Assembly (NCBI RefSeq): GCF_013282095.1
Contig: NZ_BLTJ01000002.1
Coordinates: 62,001 to 126,000, forward strand
Direction of reading: 5' to 3'
DNA: 64,000 nucleotides
DNA from: Enterocloster alcoholdehydrogenati
GTDB taxonomy: Bacteria; Bacillota; Clostridia; Lachnospirales; Lachnospiraceae
Shown: one piece after another, positions 27,081 through 36,158 of the stretch
How the letters are laid out: every line of letters starts with the position of its first letter
How positions within the stretch are numbered: position 1 is the stretch's first letter
The notes under the pieces: generated by a model
Seen by the model: the letters and a program-made list of their open reading frames with translations, nothing else
What the model was told of the DNA's origin: nothing
Databases searched by the model: none
Translations under genes and position numbers: made by a program

Positions 27081-28718
27081 TTAATCCAGCATATTTCGGA
27101 TCGCCACCGGCGAACGGTAGTTCCATGTGGATATCTTGATCCCGCTCCGCCTGCTGGCCGCATGGACGATCTGGCCATTTCCGATATACATTGCCACATG
27201 GTTCACTCTGCCGTTGCTGCCCGCATAGAAAATCAGATCGCCCGGCTTCATATTGGCAGAGGTAACTTTTTTGCCCATCTTGGCCTGAGAGCCGGAGTAA
27301 TGAGGCAGAGATACGCCGAATTTCTCCATGACTTTCATGGTAAAGCCGGAACAGTCCGCCCCCTTTGTGAGGCTGGTTCCGCCCCAGACATAGGGGTTGC
27401 CCACAAACTGCAGGGCATAATTTACCACCTGGGAACGTCGGGAAGCGGAGCCGGAGCTTCCTGAGCCGGAGGATGAACCATCGTCAGCAGGCTTGAACTT
27501 GATGGCCTCGTTGATCACATAGCGCACCTCAACGTTATTATCCCTTGTGGAAATATACGCGCTGTCGGATTCACCTCCGTCCTCCTCGTCCACGGAATCC
27601 AGATCAATCCTGATCCACCCGTCCGGCGTATTGGGGTCATCTACCACCGGGTATTTCTCATCCTTTACGATCTGGGTCCAGATCTTGGCGTCGGTATTGG
27701 GCTCCGTACGGACGTTTAACACATCTGTGCTGATCACCGCCTTTTTGGTGGCGGTCTGCATGGCGATATCCTTAGCCTCCTGACCCGTAGCCGTGTACTG
27801 GGGATCGGAAGAAATATAGCCGATGATCGGGCCGGATTTCACCTTATACCATCCGTCTAACGTCTCTAAGATCTCTCCTCCGGCCTTGCTTGTCATCTTT
27901 CCGATGATATTTGCATTCCCCTTATCCTCCGGTGAACTGCGGACATTCAGATAGCCGGTCACCTTGGACATAACCAGGTTTTCATACTGATTGATCGCCA
28001 TGGACTTTTCATCCAGCTTCCGTCCCTCATCCAGAGCATAGCTTACCTGAGCGTATTCCTGTGAAATATAACCGTCTTCGATCTGGATCCAGCCATCCTC
28101 CTGGCCCAGCACCTCAAACCGCTGTCCCTCGGATACTGCGCCTACTACATTTTCACTGTTTGTATCATCCGGCGTCTGGCGCACACGCAGGCTTTTGGCT
28201 GTGATCACTGCCCGGAGTTTTACATACTCCCTGGCCAGATTTTTTGCATCATCCCCTGTGACCATATACTGGCTGTTGACATAACCCTCGATTCCGCCGG
28301 AGCGGATCTTCGTCCAGTCTCCCTCTGTGCCCAGAACCTCGCAGCCTCCCCCGTTAGCTATGGTGCCCAGGATGGTGCCGTCCGTTCCCGGCGTCTCGCG
28401 GATATTTACATACCCGGATACCTGGATCAGCCCCAGATTGGTAAAATGGCTCAGCGCCTCCGCCACCTGTGCCTCTGTATCTGCCTCTGCATCCGCCTCT
28501 GCCGGCTCTGCCTCGCTGGGAGTTCCCTGCTCCTGGCCGGACGGCCCGCCGCCTGCTCTTCCTGACACCGGCTTTTTAAAATTCTTCACTGCCAGGGCGA
28601 TAATCCCCGCAGCTGCAATCACTGCCAGGAGCACAAGCAGATATCTGGGATCCATTTTCTGATTGCGTTTCTTTCTCGCCTTGTTCAGGCTGGTTACATA
28701 ATCCTTATGCTCATGCAT
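27081..28718 (-). CDS. Cell wall hydrolase: four SH3b domains plus NlpC/P60
   Basis: 545 residues. A short basic cytoplasmic tail, a signal-anchor helix (about 26-45), a low-complexity Ala/Glu linker, four bacterial SH3 domains (about 95-155, 165-230, 245-310, 325-400, each with an L-N-V-R type core), a serine/glycine linker, and a C-terminal NlpC/P60 endopeptidase. The catalytic triad is visible: Cys456 in GADCSGF, His507 in RVNHVAMYIG and His519 in IVHAAS. Such enzymes cut D-Glu/meso-diaminopimelate bonds in peptidoglycan stems. The N-terminal helix suggests membrane anchoring facing the wall rather than full secretion. Confidence 0.92.
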   Translation of the reverse strand: MHEHKDYVTSLNKARKKRNQKMDPRYLLVLLAVIAAAGIIALAVKNFKKPVSGRAGGGPSGQEQGTPSEAEPAEADAEADTEAQVAEALSHFTNLGLIQVSGYVNIRETPGTDGTILGTIANGGGCEVLGTEGDWTKIRSGGIEGYVNSQYMVTGDDAKNLAREYVKLRAVITAKSLRVRQTPDDTNSENVVGAVSEGQRFEVLGQEDGWIQIEDGYISQEYAQVSYALDEGRKLDEKSMAINQYENLVMSKVTGYLNVRSSPEDKGNANIIGKMTSKAGGEILETLDGWYKVKSGPIIGYISSDPQYTATGQEAKDIAMQTATKKAVISTDVLNVRTEPNTDAKIWTQIVKDEKYPVVDDPNTPDGWIRIDLDSVDEEDGGESDSAYISTRDNNVEVRYVINEAIKFKPADDGSSSGSGSSGSASRRSQVVNYALQFVGNPYVWGGTSLTKGADCSGFTMKVMEKFGVSLPHYSGSQAKMGKKVTSANMKPGDLIFYAGSNGRVNHVAMYIGNGQIVHAASRRSGIKISTWNYRSPVAIRNMLD

Positions 28719-28826
28719 ATTTTATCTCTCCATCTCAGATTTGATAGCCGTCTGTTCAAGGCAGGACGGCATTTGAATGTACCACGGCTGCTCTGCTTTT
28801 CACGGTGCAAATGGCTTAACTGCCCC

Positions 28827-28869
28827 AAAAAAACAGCCTGTCCTTTTAAGTATATCATAAAGGACAGGC
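28827..28869 (-). terminator. Terminator of the TrpXYZ-like ABC operon
   Basis: Stem GCCTGTCCTTT (28836-28846) with AAAGGACAGGC (28859-28869), 12-base loop, followed on the minus strand by seven T residues after a short CTG. It sits 68 bases past the ATPase gene and is the clearest terminator in this part. Confidence 0.9.
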
Positions 28870-28936
28870 CCAATGGGTTAATTTTTTATGAATTTTTGCG
28901 GTAATTTCACCCATTTCCCGGACAAATGAAGGTCAA

Positions 28937-29734
28937 TCAGTCGGCCAGCATCATACGGTCATTGGCAAACTCGCCGCCGCTGGCCTCGGCAAACTTCTGT
29001 AAAAGATCGTCTACGGTCAGATTTTTCTTCGCCTCACCCTCCACATCATAAATAATATGACCGTCATACATCATGATCAGACGGTTTCCGATCTGGATGG
29101 CATCTTTCATATTGTGGGTAACCATCATGGCTGTCAGTTTCTGTTCCTCCACGATCTCACTGGTCAGATCCAGCACCTTTTTGGCAGTCTGGGGATCCAG
29201 CGCCGCAGTGTGCTCATCCAAAAGAAGAAGCTTCGGCTTCTTTAAGGTTGCCATCAGAAGCGTCAGCGCCTGCCTCTGGCCGCCGGATAAAAGCCCTACC
29301 TTGGAGGTAAGACGCTCCTCAAGTCCCAGGCCCAGCTTTAAAAGCAGGTCATGGTACAGCTTTCTTTCATGGCCGGTAATGCCGGGCTTTAAGGTACGGC
29401 GGCCGCCTCTGCGCAGAGCCAGCGCCAGATTTTCCTCTATCCCCATGGTTGCTACCGTACCGTTCATGGGATCCTGGAACACGCGGCCCAGGAAAGCAGC
29501 CCTCTTAAACTCCGGGAGTTTTGTCACATCTCTGCCGTCAATGAGGATCTGACCATCATCTACAGGCCATACGCCTGCCACCGCATTCAGAGTGGTAGAC
29601 TTACCTGCGCCGTTTCCGCCGATGATGGTCACGAAATCACCGTCCTTTAAAGTGAGGTTTAAATCCTTTAAGGCCTGTTTTTCATTGACTGTTCCCCGGT
29701 TAAATGTTTTATTCACATGACGGATCTCTAACAT
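28937..29734 (-). CDS. ABC importer ATP-binding protein (TrpZ-like)
   Basis: 265 residues. Walker A GGNGAGKST near residue 38, Q-loop GRVFQDP, signature LLSGGQRQA near 148, Walker B LLLLDEHTAALDP near 170, and the switch histidine in MVTHNM. It energises uptake through the permease encoded just upstream; the two genes share one base (TGATG-type junction). Family relatives pair with PF04392 substrate-binding proteins, exemplified by pneumococcal TrpXYZ. Last gene of a three-gene operon that ends at a strong terminator. Confidence 0.92.
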   Translation of the reverse strand: MLEIRHVNKTFNRGTVNEKQALKDLNLTLKDGDFVTIIGGNGAGKSTTLNAVAGVWPVDDGQILIDGRDVTKLPEFKRAAFLGRVFQDPMNGTVATMGIEENLALALRRGGRRTLKPGITGHERKLYHDLLLKLGLGLEERLTSKVGLLSGGQRQALTLLMATLKKPKLLLLDEHTAALDPQTAKKVLDLTSEIVEEQKLTAMMVTHNMKDAIQIGNRLIMMYDGHIIYDVEGEAKKNLTVDDLLQKFAEASGGEFANDRMMLAD

Positions 29735-30651
29735 CAGCTCTTACCTCCCTTGGACGTTCCCTTAAAATATTTTCCCTTCCAGGTGGGAACAGCCAGGAAA
29801 ACAGCCACCACAGCAGCGGAAAGAAGCTTTAACAGATCTGTGTCGATCCCCAGCCAGATCACCACCTGAAGCACCAGATAGTATATGATGGAGCCAAAGG
29901 CCACACCCAAAAGACGGAAACCGAAGTTGTGGAACACCTTTCCAAAAACAGCCTCGCCGATGATTACAGCCGCCAGACCGATGACAATGGCTCCGCGGCC
30001 CATGTTGATATCCGCAAATCCCTGATACTGGGATAAGAGAGCGCCGCAAAGAGCTACAAGGCCGTTGGAGATCATCAGCCCCAGCACCCGGTTAAAATCC
30101 GCGTTGATGCCCTGTGCTCTGGCCATACGGTCATTGCCTCCGGTGGCACGGATGGAACAGCCAAGCTCTGTTCCAAAAAACCAGTAAAGGACAGCAATCA
30201 GAAGCAGGATGATCACAGCCACCAGAACAATGCTGTTTTTAAACAAAGGTACATTCCGTATAAAACGCAGAGACACAAGAAGGTCATACTTATCTACATT
30301 GATGGCCTGGTTTGCCTTTCCCATGATCTTTAAATTGACGGAATACAGGCCCAATTGGGTCAGGATACCGGAAAGAATGGCCGGTATCCCCATAAAGGTA
30401 TGGAGTATGCCAGTGCAGAAACCGGCCGCCATACCGGCCAGCGCGGCACATAAAAGGGCCACCCATACATTCTGTCCCGATAACATCATCATAATGCAGA
30501 CAGCGCCTCCCGTACAGAGGGAACCGTCTACGGTCAGATCCGCAAAATCCAGGATCCGGAATGTCAGGTAAACGCCGATCGCCATAATGCCCCAGATAAG
30601 TCCCTGGGCTACGGCACCGGGAAGTGAATTGATCAGACTTATTACACTCAT
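29734..30651 (-). CDS. ABC importer permease (LivH/BPD_transp_2 type, TrpY-like)
   Basis: 305 residues with eight or nine hydrophobic segments. It belongs to the branched-chain-type permease family; the segment FADLTVDGSLCTGGA near residue 35 and the EAA-like region FNRVLGLMISNGLVALCGALLSQYQGFAD are typical of permeases partnering PF04392 binding proteins. It overlaps the binding-protein gene by four bases. Only one permease gene is present, so a homodimer is expected. Confidence 0.9.
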   Translation of the reverse strand: MSVISLINSLPGAVAQGLIWGIMAIGVYLTFRILDFADLTVDGSLCTGGAVCIMMMLSGQNVWVALLCAALAGMAAGFCTGILHTFMGIPAILSGILTQLGLYSVNLKIMGKANQAINVDKYDLLVSLRFIRNVPLFKNSIVLVAVIILLLIAVLYWFFGTELGCSIRATGGNDRMARAQGINADFNRVLGLMISNGLVALCGALLSQYQGFADINMGRGAIVIGLAAVIIGEAVFGKVFHNFGFRLLGVAFGSIIYYLVLQVVIWLGIDTDLLKLLSAAVVAVFLAVPTWKGKYFKGTSKGGKS

Positions 30652-31703
30652 AATGATTCCTCGATTGCTACATAATCATCCGGCACGGTGATCCCAAGTG
30701 CGTCACAGATGGTCTTGTTGTATTTCTTCGTAAACTGAGGCGCATACTCGATTGGCATCTCAGATATGTCTGCTTCACCAGTCAGGATCTTTGCAGCCAT
30801 CTTTCCGGTTGCAACGCCCAGATCGTAATAGCTGATGGAAAGCGTAGCAACGCCGCAGCCGGCGCAGATGCCCTCTTCGCCTGTTACCACGGGGATTCCT
30901 GCAGGCTGACAGATATTGTTTACGATCTCTGTGTTGGAGGCAACCGTGTTATCCGTTGGGATGTAGATCACATCGCTCTCATAAGCCGCTTTGGTGACAA
31001 TGGTGGACAGGTCATTGGAATCGGAAAACGCATAATATTTGCAGGTATATCCCAGTTTTTCCAGAGCCTCCTTTACCGTGTCTACCTGGTACTGGGAATT
31101 AGCCTCTGCGGAGCAGTATAAAAGCCCCACATTCTTTCTGTCCGGGAACAGTTCTTTGATCATGGCCGCCTGCTCATCCAAAGGTGCCAGATCGGAGGTG
31201 CCGGAAGTATTTCCGCCAACGGTTCCGTTAAAGTCGGAGATGCCAAGAGCCACTCCGTACTCCGTTACTGCGGTTCCCAGTACAGGAATCTCATTGGTGC
31301 CTGCCTGAGCAGCCTGTAAGGACGCGGTGGCATTTGCCAGGATCAGGTCTGTATCCTCAGATACAAAGCTGTTTATAATGGTGGAACAGGTGTTGGAATC
31401 GCCCTGGGCATTCTGCTCGTCAAATTCCACTCCGTCTTCTCCAAACGCATCAATCAGAGCATCCTTAAAGCCCTGGGTCGCCGCATCCAGAGCCTCATGC
31501 TGCACCAGCTGGCAGATTCCTACCTTATATGCAGTTTTTCCGTCTGCTTTTTTTTCTTCTTTTCCCGCTGCACCGGCTGCCTCCGAAGCCGCTTTCACGG
31601 TGTCTGCAGCCGCAGTTTCCTTTGCGCCTGTACTGCAGCCGGTCATGGCAGCCGCCATAGCTGCGGCCAATACAAGCGAAAGGATCTTTGCCGTCTTTTT
31701 CAT
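30648..31703 (-). CDS. ABC importer substrate-binding lipoprotein (PF04392 family, TrpX-like)
   Basis: 351 residues. Lipoprotein signal with basic MKKTAK start, hydrophobic core and lipobox ending at Cys23 (MTGC), then an Ala/Lys linker and a two-lobed binding domain. The KVGICQLVQHEALDAATQGF opening and LLYCSAEANSQYQV are characteristic of the ABC_sub_bind family. Characterised relatives bind tryptophan or other aromatic compounds, but the substrate cannot be read from this sequence. The leader is about 50 bases from the -10 and contains no T-box or other riboswitch that I can recognise, so tryptophan is only a possibility. Confidence 0.9.
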   Translation of the reverse strand: MKKTAKILSLVLAAAMAAAMTGCSTGAKETAAADTVKAASEAAGAAGKEEKKADGKTAYKVGICQLVQHEALDAATQGFKDALIDAFGEDGVEFDEQNAQGDSNTCSTIINSFVSEDTDLILANATASLQAAQAGTNEIPVLGTAVTEYGVALGISDFNGTVGGNTSGTSDLAPLDEQAAMIKELFPDRKNVGLLYCSAEANSQYQVDTVKEALEKLGYTCKYYAFSDSNDLSTIVTKAAYESDVIYIPTDNTVASNTEIVNNICQPAGIPVVTGEEGICAGCGVATLSISYYDLGVATGKMAAKILTGEADISEMPIEYAPQFTKKYNKTICDALGITVPDDYVAIEESL

Positions 31704-31758
31704 AATATTGTCTCCTCTTTTTTGCCCTAAAACTCATCCATTTTCACGGACTTTTTAT

Positions 31759-31787
31759 ATCATACTATAAAAAAGAGGGATAGTCAA
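31759..31787 (-). promoter_or_regulatory. Sigma-A promoter of the TrpXYZ-like operon
   Basis: Minus strand TTGACT (31782-31787), 17-base spacer, TATGAT (31759-31764): five of six matches in both hexamers. One of the two or three best promoters in the window; start codon 56 bases downstream of the -10. Confidence 0.8.
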
Positions 31788-31848
31788 TTTTATTGCTTTA
31801 AATTTTTGTGGTTTTAATGTGATAAAGTCGCCAAATCGGCAAATCAGC

Positions 31849-33255
31849 TTACAGCTCCTCCCATTTTACAGGAATCATAACCGTAAATTCGGTGCCTTTT
31901 TCCAGTTCTGAAGTGACCCGTATGGAGCCATGATAAAAATTGACGATATGCTTTACAATGGAAAGCCCCAGTCCCGTGCCGCCCTGCTTGCGGCTGCGCC
32001 CCTTGTCCACACGGTAAAACCGCTCAAAGATCCGGTCCAGACTTTCCTGAGGGATCCCTACGCCGTTATCGCGGACCCGGATCACGATATTCTCATCCTG
32101 CTCCCGGATATTGACCCATACCTGGCCGCCGGGATGATTGTATTTGACGGCGTTTCCTACAAGGTTGCTTAAAAGTTCCTTCATCTGCTGGGGATTTGCC
32201 CGGACGCAAAGAGGCTGGCAGTCTATATGGACGAATACCTGGCTGTCTGCGGCTGCGGGCTTTAGGCTGTCCACAATATCCTCCAGGAGAGGGCTGATCC
32301 GCACATCGGATACCAGAACCTCCGCATCCTTGGCCTCCAGGCGGGAAATCATGAGGATATCGTTTATCAGCCCGGCCATGTTGGCGGCCTCCTTCTTGAT
32401 TCGGCGGATGAAATCCAGCTTCATGGATTCATCCTGGATCATGCCGCTCTCTATCAGTTCCGCATATCCCTGGATGGAGGTAATAGGCGTCTTTAGCTCA
32501 TGAGAGGCATTGCTGAAAAATTCCTGACGGATATGCTTTTCCTTTTCGATCCGGGACAGATAGTCTTTTACATTTTTTGACATTTCCATGGTAGTTTCCG
32601 CAATCACGTTCAGTTCGGGATAGAGGCAGGAACCAAAATGCAGTTCCGTATAATCTCCCTTAACCTTCTGCAGCTCTGTCGCAATGTCCCGCAGAGGTTT
32701 TGTGACCGAATCCACAAATCGTTTGGTAAACACAAAGGCACAGGCCAGAGCTGCCAGAAAGCTTATGAGCGCTGCCGGCAAAAGCATGGGCAGATACTCA
32801 CTGAGTCCTGAATAGGGCACGGAGATCCGAAGGATCATATCAGACCGCGGAGAACGGTATGCCGCATAGAGAAGATGTTTTCTAAGAGTCTCCGAATAGC
32901 GTTTTGCATAGCCGATCCCGGAGGAAAGAGCCTCCTGCACCTCTGTCCTGCCAAGATGATTATCCAGCTTCTGGGTGGCTGCATCGGTGTCAAAAACCAC
33001 TGTGCCGTCAAAGCGGATCAGAGTCACACGGGTATCTTCCGCCCCGGTAAATTCCTCCATCCGCTCCACCTGTCCGTTAAGCCCCGCCTCATCCTCATAG
33101 TTCAGGAGGCGGTCAATCATCTCTATGGTATATGTCATATCCTTCGTTGCCATATTCAGGATCATGTGGCTGCTGATCAGATAAAAGATGATACTGTTGA
33201 TGAACAGCGCCGCCAAAAGAACAAGTATAAATTTCTTCAGTATGGCCCTTCTCAT
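31849..33255 (-). CDS. Sensor histidine kinase, PhoR-like
   Basis: 468 residues. N-terminal helix (about 8-28), extracytoplasmic sensor of about 135 residues, second helix (about 165-185), HAMP-like linker, and HisKA domain with phospho-acceptor His252 in FFSNASHELKTP. The HATPase_c domain shows GNAVKYNHPGG (N box), RVRDNGVGI (G1), FERFYRVDKGRSR (F box) and GGTGLGLSIVKHI (G2). The architecture resembles PhoR-type kinases. It is the second gene after the response regulator, 11 bases apart. No phosphate or cell wall target gene is adjacent, so the stimulus is unknown. Confidence 0.93.
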   Translation of the reverse strand: MRRAILKKFILVLLAALFINSIIFYLISSHMILNMATKDMTYTIEMIDRLLNYEDEAGLNGQVERMEEFTGAEDTRVTLIRFDGTVVFDTDAATQKLDNHLGRTEVQEALSSGIGYAKRYSETLRKHLLYAAYRSPRSDMILRISVPYSGLSEYLPMLLPAALISFLAALACAFVFTKRFVDSVTKPLRDIATELQKVKGDYTELHFGSCLYPELNVIAETTMEMSKNVKDYLSRIEKEKHIRQEFFSNASHELKTPITSIQGYAELIESGMIQDESMKLDFIRRIKKEAANMAGLINDILMISRLEAKDAEVLVSDVRISPLLEDIVDSLKPAAADSQVFVHIDCQPLCVRANPQQMKELLSNLVGNAVKYNHPGGQVWVNIREQDENIVIRVRDNGVGIPQESLDRIFERFYRVDKGRSRKQGGTGLGLSIVKHIVNFYHGSIRVTSELEKGTEFTVMIPVKWEEL

Positions 33256-33266
33256 TTTATCTCCTC

Positions 33267-33953
33267 CTATGTCTCCGGGCGTACCAGACGATAGCCTACC
33301 CCACGGACTGTCTTAATGCAGCCGCCGCCGTTTTCCCCCAGTTTCTGACGCAGGGTACGGATATGCATATCCAGAGTCCTTGTCTCGCCGTCGTACTCAT
33401 AGCCCCAGATCTGATTCAGAAGTTCGTCTCTTGTCACTACCCTGGCCTGATTTTCCAGAAGGTAGACCAGAAGTTCAAATTCCTTTAAGGTCAGTTCGCA
33501 GAGGCGGCCGCTGCTGGTAACCTCCCTGGTCTTTTTATTGACGCTGATCCCCTGATAGGAAAGAACGTCTTTATCCTCCTCCCGTTTTACCCGGCGCAGC
33601 AGGCTGCGGATCCGGGCGGACAGCTCCAAAACCCCAAACGGCTTTACCATATAGTCGTCTGCCCCGCAGTCTAAGCCCACTACCTTGTCAAGCTCCTTCT
33701 CCTTGGCGGTAAGGAGCATGATGGGAAGGCTGTTGGTTCCCTCTGTCTGGCGAATCTGTCGGATGGCCGTCACTCCGTCCATCCCAGGGAGCATCCAGTC
33801 AAAGATCGCCAGAGAGGGCCGCTCCTGCCGGATGCGTTCCAGCCCCTCTTCCGCAGTCTCAAAGCCCTCCGCTTCATAGCCAAATCCCTCAAGCGCAATC
33901 TTTAAAAGATTTCTGATGTTCTCATCATCCTCTATAATATAAATTTTTTCCAT
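33267..33953 (-). CDS. OmpR/PhoB-family response regulator
   Basis: 228 residues from the ATG at 33951-33953, chosen because AGGAGA lies 8 bases upstream and MEKIYIIEDDENI is the standard receiver start; an in-frame extension to 34007 is basic and lacks a ribosome site. Receiver domain with acidic pair E8/D9-D10, phospho-acceptor Asp52 in IFDWMLPG, Thr in LLTAKEK and Lys in YMVKPFG. C-terminal winged helix with TLKEFELLVYLL and RTLDMHIRTLRQKLG. Family members bind as head-to-tail dimers to 11-base direct repeats; such repeats lie immediately upstream. Confidence 0.94.
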   Translation of the reverse strand: MEKIYIIEDDENIRNLLKIALEGFGYEAEGFETAEEGLERIRQERPSLAIFDWMLPGMDGVTAIRQIRQTEGTNSLPIMLLTAKEKELDKVVGLDCGADDYMVKPFGVLELSARIRSLLRRVKREEDKDVLSYQGISVNKKTREVTSSGRLCELTLKEFELLVYLLENQARVVTRDELLNQIWGYEYDGETRTLDMHIRTLRQKLGENGGGCIKTVRGVGYRLVRPET

Positions 33954-34006
33954 AACGCTCTCTCCTGCCTTTTCCCTTGTACCGGCTGTCTGCCGTTTGA
34001 TTTTCA

Positions 34007-34068
34007 TGTAAACAGCATACCAAAAACAAGTAAAATCCGAACCAATCGAATGTAAAAAGTGTGTAAAA
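34007..34068 (-). promoter_or_regulatory. Phased TTTACA repeats and -10 element upstream of the response regulator
   Basis: Four copies of a TTTTACA-like heptamer, read on the minus strand, at 34062-34068, 34051-34057, 34029-34035 (TTTTACT) and 34007-34013 (GTTTACA). Their starts are 11, 22 and 22 bases apart, that is, all on one helical face. A -10 TATGCT is at 34014-34019 with no good -35. This matches the TT(A/T/C)ACA tandem boxes of Gram-positive PhoP regulators and suggests activation of its own operon. Confidence 0.6.
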
Positions 34069-34153
34069 TTTTACATTCTGTCCTACTCAGTCTATACCGG
34101 CAGGAAGAATCTGTCAACTGCCGCCAGGAAACGGCGGGATATTCTCTAAAGAA

Positions 34154-34184
34154 AAATCCCCGGCCAGCCTTCGGTCGGGGATTT
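34154..34184 (-). terminator. Terminator of the SLH-adaptor-ABC operon
   Basis: Stem AAATCCCCGGCC (34154-34165) with GGTCGGGGATTT (34173-34184), seven-base loop, followed on the minus strand by TTC after ATTT. It lies 16 bases past the permease stop and separates this operon from the two-component genes. Confidence 0.85.
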
Positions 34185-34199
34185 CTGATCTGATACATA

Positions 34200-35378
34200 T
34201 TATTCGCTTCTTAAAGCATCAATGGGATTTAAGTTTGCCGCACGGCTGGCAGGCATATAGCCAAAGAGCAGGCCGATTCCTACGGATACGCTAAATGAGA
34301 TCACGATCGCCGAAAGCGTAGGCGTAGCCGAAATGCCTATGGCTGCTCCCACCACAGTAGTGGCAATACAGCCAATGAGGATACCTATGACGCCGCCTAA
34401 GGAACTGGTCACAGCCGCTTCTATGACGAACTGCTGCATGATCGTTCCTTTATCCGCACCCAGGGATTTGCGGATACCGATTTCCCTGGTCCGCTCCGTT
34501 ACTGATACCAGCATGATGTTCATAACGCCCACACCAGCTACCAAAAGGGAGATGCCTGCGATACCGCCCAGCATACCGCTCATCATGGCGATCTGCTCAT
34601 TTAAGGAGTCCAGCATCTCGCTCATGGCTGTCACTCTGTAAAGGTCATCATCCTTAAAGATATCATAAAGGAAACTTTCAAGCAGGGTTTTTGCCTCCTC
34701 CGCATTGTCCGTATCCGATACCGTAAAGGTATAGCTGTTGATATTTGCGCTTTTTGCCAGGCTGGTAGCCGTGGTATAGGGCAGCCATACAAAGTCGTCG
34801 GTGCCGCCGTCCTCCATATCGTCCTCATCCTGAACCTCCACTACGCCCACCACCTTGTAGGCGTAACCGCCAATCTTAAGCGTTTCGTCTATGGCCTTAT
34901 CTGCGCTTCCGAACAGTTCCTGTGCCACATACGCTCCGATGACGCAGACCTTCTGTCGGGAAACAATATCTGAGTATGTGATGTTGCGCCCCAGCTGCAG
35001 GTCATAGTCCTTGATGTCCAGATACTGTTCACTGCGTCCGGCCACGCTGGTAGAGGTCATGGAATCATTTCCCTTTTTAATGGTAGTGGAAATGGTCACG
35101 TTGGGGCTGATGCCGTCAAACAGATCTGTATGTTCATCATAAAACTGGTACATCTCATCCACACTCACCGTCCGTGAAGTCAGATTGGTCACGTTTACAT
35201 TGATCTGATTCACCCCCATGCTGGCAAAGCTTTCCACGATGCTTCCCATATAGCCGTTTACAAGGCTGACCAGGATAATGACCGCGGCCACACCGATGAT
35301 AATGCCCAGCATGGTAAGAAAGGACCGCATCTTGTTTCCCCATATGCTTTTGATAGCCAGTTTAAAGGATTGCAGCAT
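34200..35378 (-). CDS. MacB/FtsX-type ABC permease
   Basis: 392 residues. Membrane helix near residues 20-45, a large extracellular MacB_PCD domain (about 50-260), and three C-terminal helices (about 280-300, 330-350, 360-380) of the FtsX fold with the VTERTREIGIRKSLGA signature and C-terminal ANLNPIDALRSE. Type VII ABC proteins of this kind use mechanotransmission to move molecules or act on the envelope rather than passing substrates through the membrane. It overlaps the ATPase gene by 17 bases. In Gram-positives, relatives with an adaptor (YknXYZ) export toxic peptides. Confidence 0.92.
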   Translation of the reverse strand: MLQSFKLAIKSIWGNKMRSFLTMLGIIIGVAAVIILVSLVNGYMGSIVESFASMGVNQINVNVTNLTSRTVSVDEMYQFYDEHTDLFDGISPNVTISTTIKKGNDSMTSTSVAGRSEQYLDIKDYDLQLGRNITYSDIVSRQKVCVIGAYVAQELFGSADKAIDETLKIGGYAYKVVGVVEVQDEDDMEDGGTDDFVWLPYTTATSLAKSANINSYTFTVSDTDNAEEAKTLLESFLYDIFKDDDLYRVTAMSEMLDSLNEQIAMMSGMLGGIAGISLLVAGVGVMNIMLVSVTERTREIGIRKSLGADKGTIMQQFVIEAAVTSSLGGVIGILIGCIATTVVGAAIGISATPTLSAIVISFSVSVGIGLLFGYMPASRAANLNPIDALRSE

Positions 35379-36096
35379 AGTCTTTTACATCTCCGTCAAA
35401 TATTTTATGGCCATCCGCAATACGGATCACCCGCTTTGCCTCCAGGGCAATGGAATTGTCATGGGTGATCATGACAATGGTGTTGCCTTCTTCATTGATC
35501 TGTTTCAGGAAATTAAGCACCTCCCGGCTGGTTCTTGAATCCAGCGCGCCGGTAGGCTCGTCAGCCAGGATCAAAGACGGGTCTCCTGCCAGTGCTCTGG
35601 CAATGGAGACACGCTGCTGCTGACCGCCGGAAAGCTGATTGGGGAGATTCTTCCATTTTTCAGCCAGCCCTACCTTTTCCAAGGAGGCCAGCGCCCGCTT
35701 CTTTCGCTCTTCTGCGCTCACTCCCGCATAGAGCAGGGGCAGTTCTACATTTTCCAGAAGGTTTAACTTTGGAAGCAGGTTATACTGCTGGAAAATAAAG
35801 CCGATCATCCGGTTGCGGATTCTGGCGAGCTGCTTATCCGCCATCTTGCTCACATCCTCGCCTCCCAGATAATACTCGCCCAAAGTCGGCACATCCAGAG
35901 CGCCAATGATGTTCATCAGGGTGGACTTACCGCTTCCTGACTTTCCCACAATGGCTACAAACTCGCCTTTGTGGATGGAAATATTCACATCGTCGCTGGC
36001 CCGAACTTCTTCTCCGCCCAGATAGTAGATCTTGGATATATGTTTCAGTTCAATCAGAGGATGCGTCTCCTCTGCCGGTCTGTTCGTCTCGTCCAT
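35362..36096 (-). CDS. MacB-type ABC ATP-binding protein
   Basis: 244 residues. Walker A GKSGSGKST near residue 54, Q-loop GFIFQQYNLLPKLN, signature LSGGQQQRVSIARAL near 160, Walker B LILADEPTGALD, switch His in MITHDN. The pattern is that of LolD/MacB ATPases. Forms the motor for the downstream permease, with which it overlaps. Three-gene order adaptor-ATPase-permease is the classic arrangement of Gram-positive MacAB-like exporters. Confidence 0.94.
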   Translation of the reverse strand: MDETNRPAEETHPLIELKHISKIYYLGGEEVRASDDVNISIHKGEFVAIVGKSGSGKSTLMNIIGALDVPTLGEYYLGGEDVSKMADKQLARIRNRMIGFIFQQYNLLPKLNLLENVELPLLYAGVSAEERKKRALASLEKVGLAEKWKNLPNQLSGGQQQRVSIARALAGDPSLILADEPTGALDSRTSREVLNFLKQINEEGNTIVMITHDNSIALEAKRVIRIADGHKIFDGDVKDYAAIL

Positions 36097-36158
36097 AGAG
36101 CTTCCTTTCTAAATCATTATGTCCGCCAAAAGCACTGACGTTTTAAGAAGGCGCCCGC

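Noticed and set aside
31704-31760. Possible T-box leader for the TrpXYZ-like operon
   Set aside because: The promoter is only about 56 bases from the start codon, leaving no room for a T-box specifier or antiterminator.
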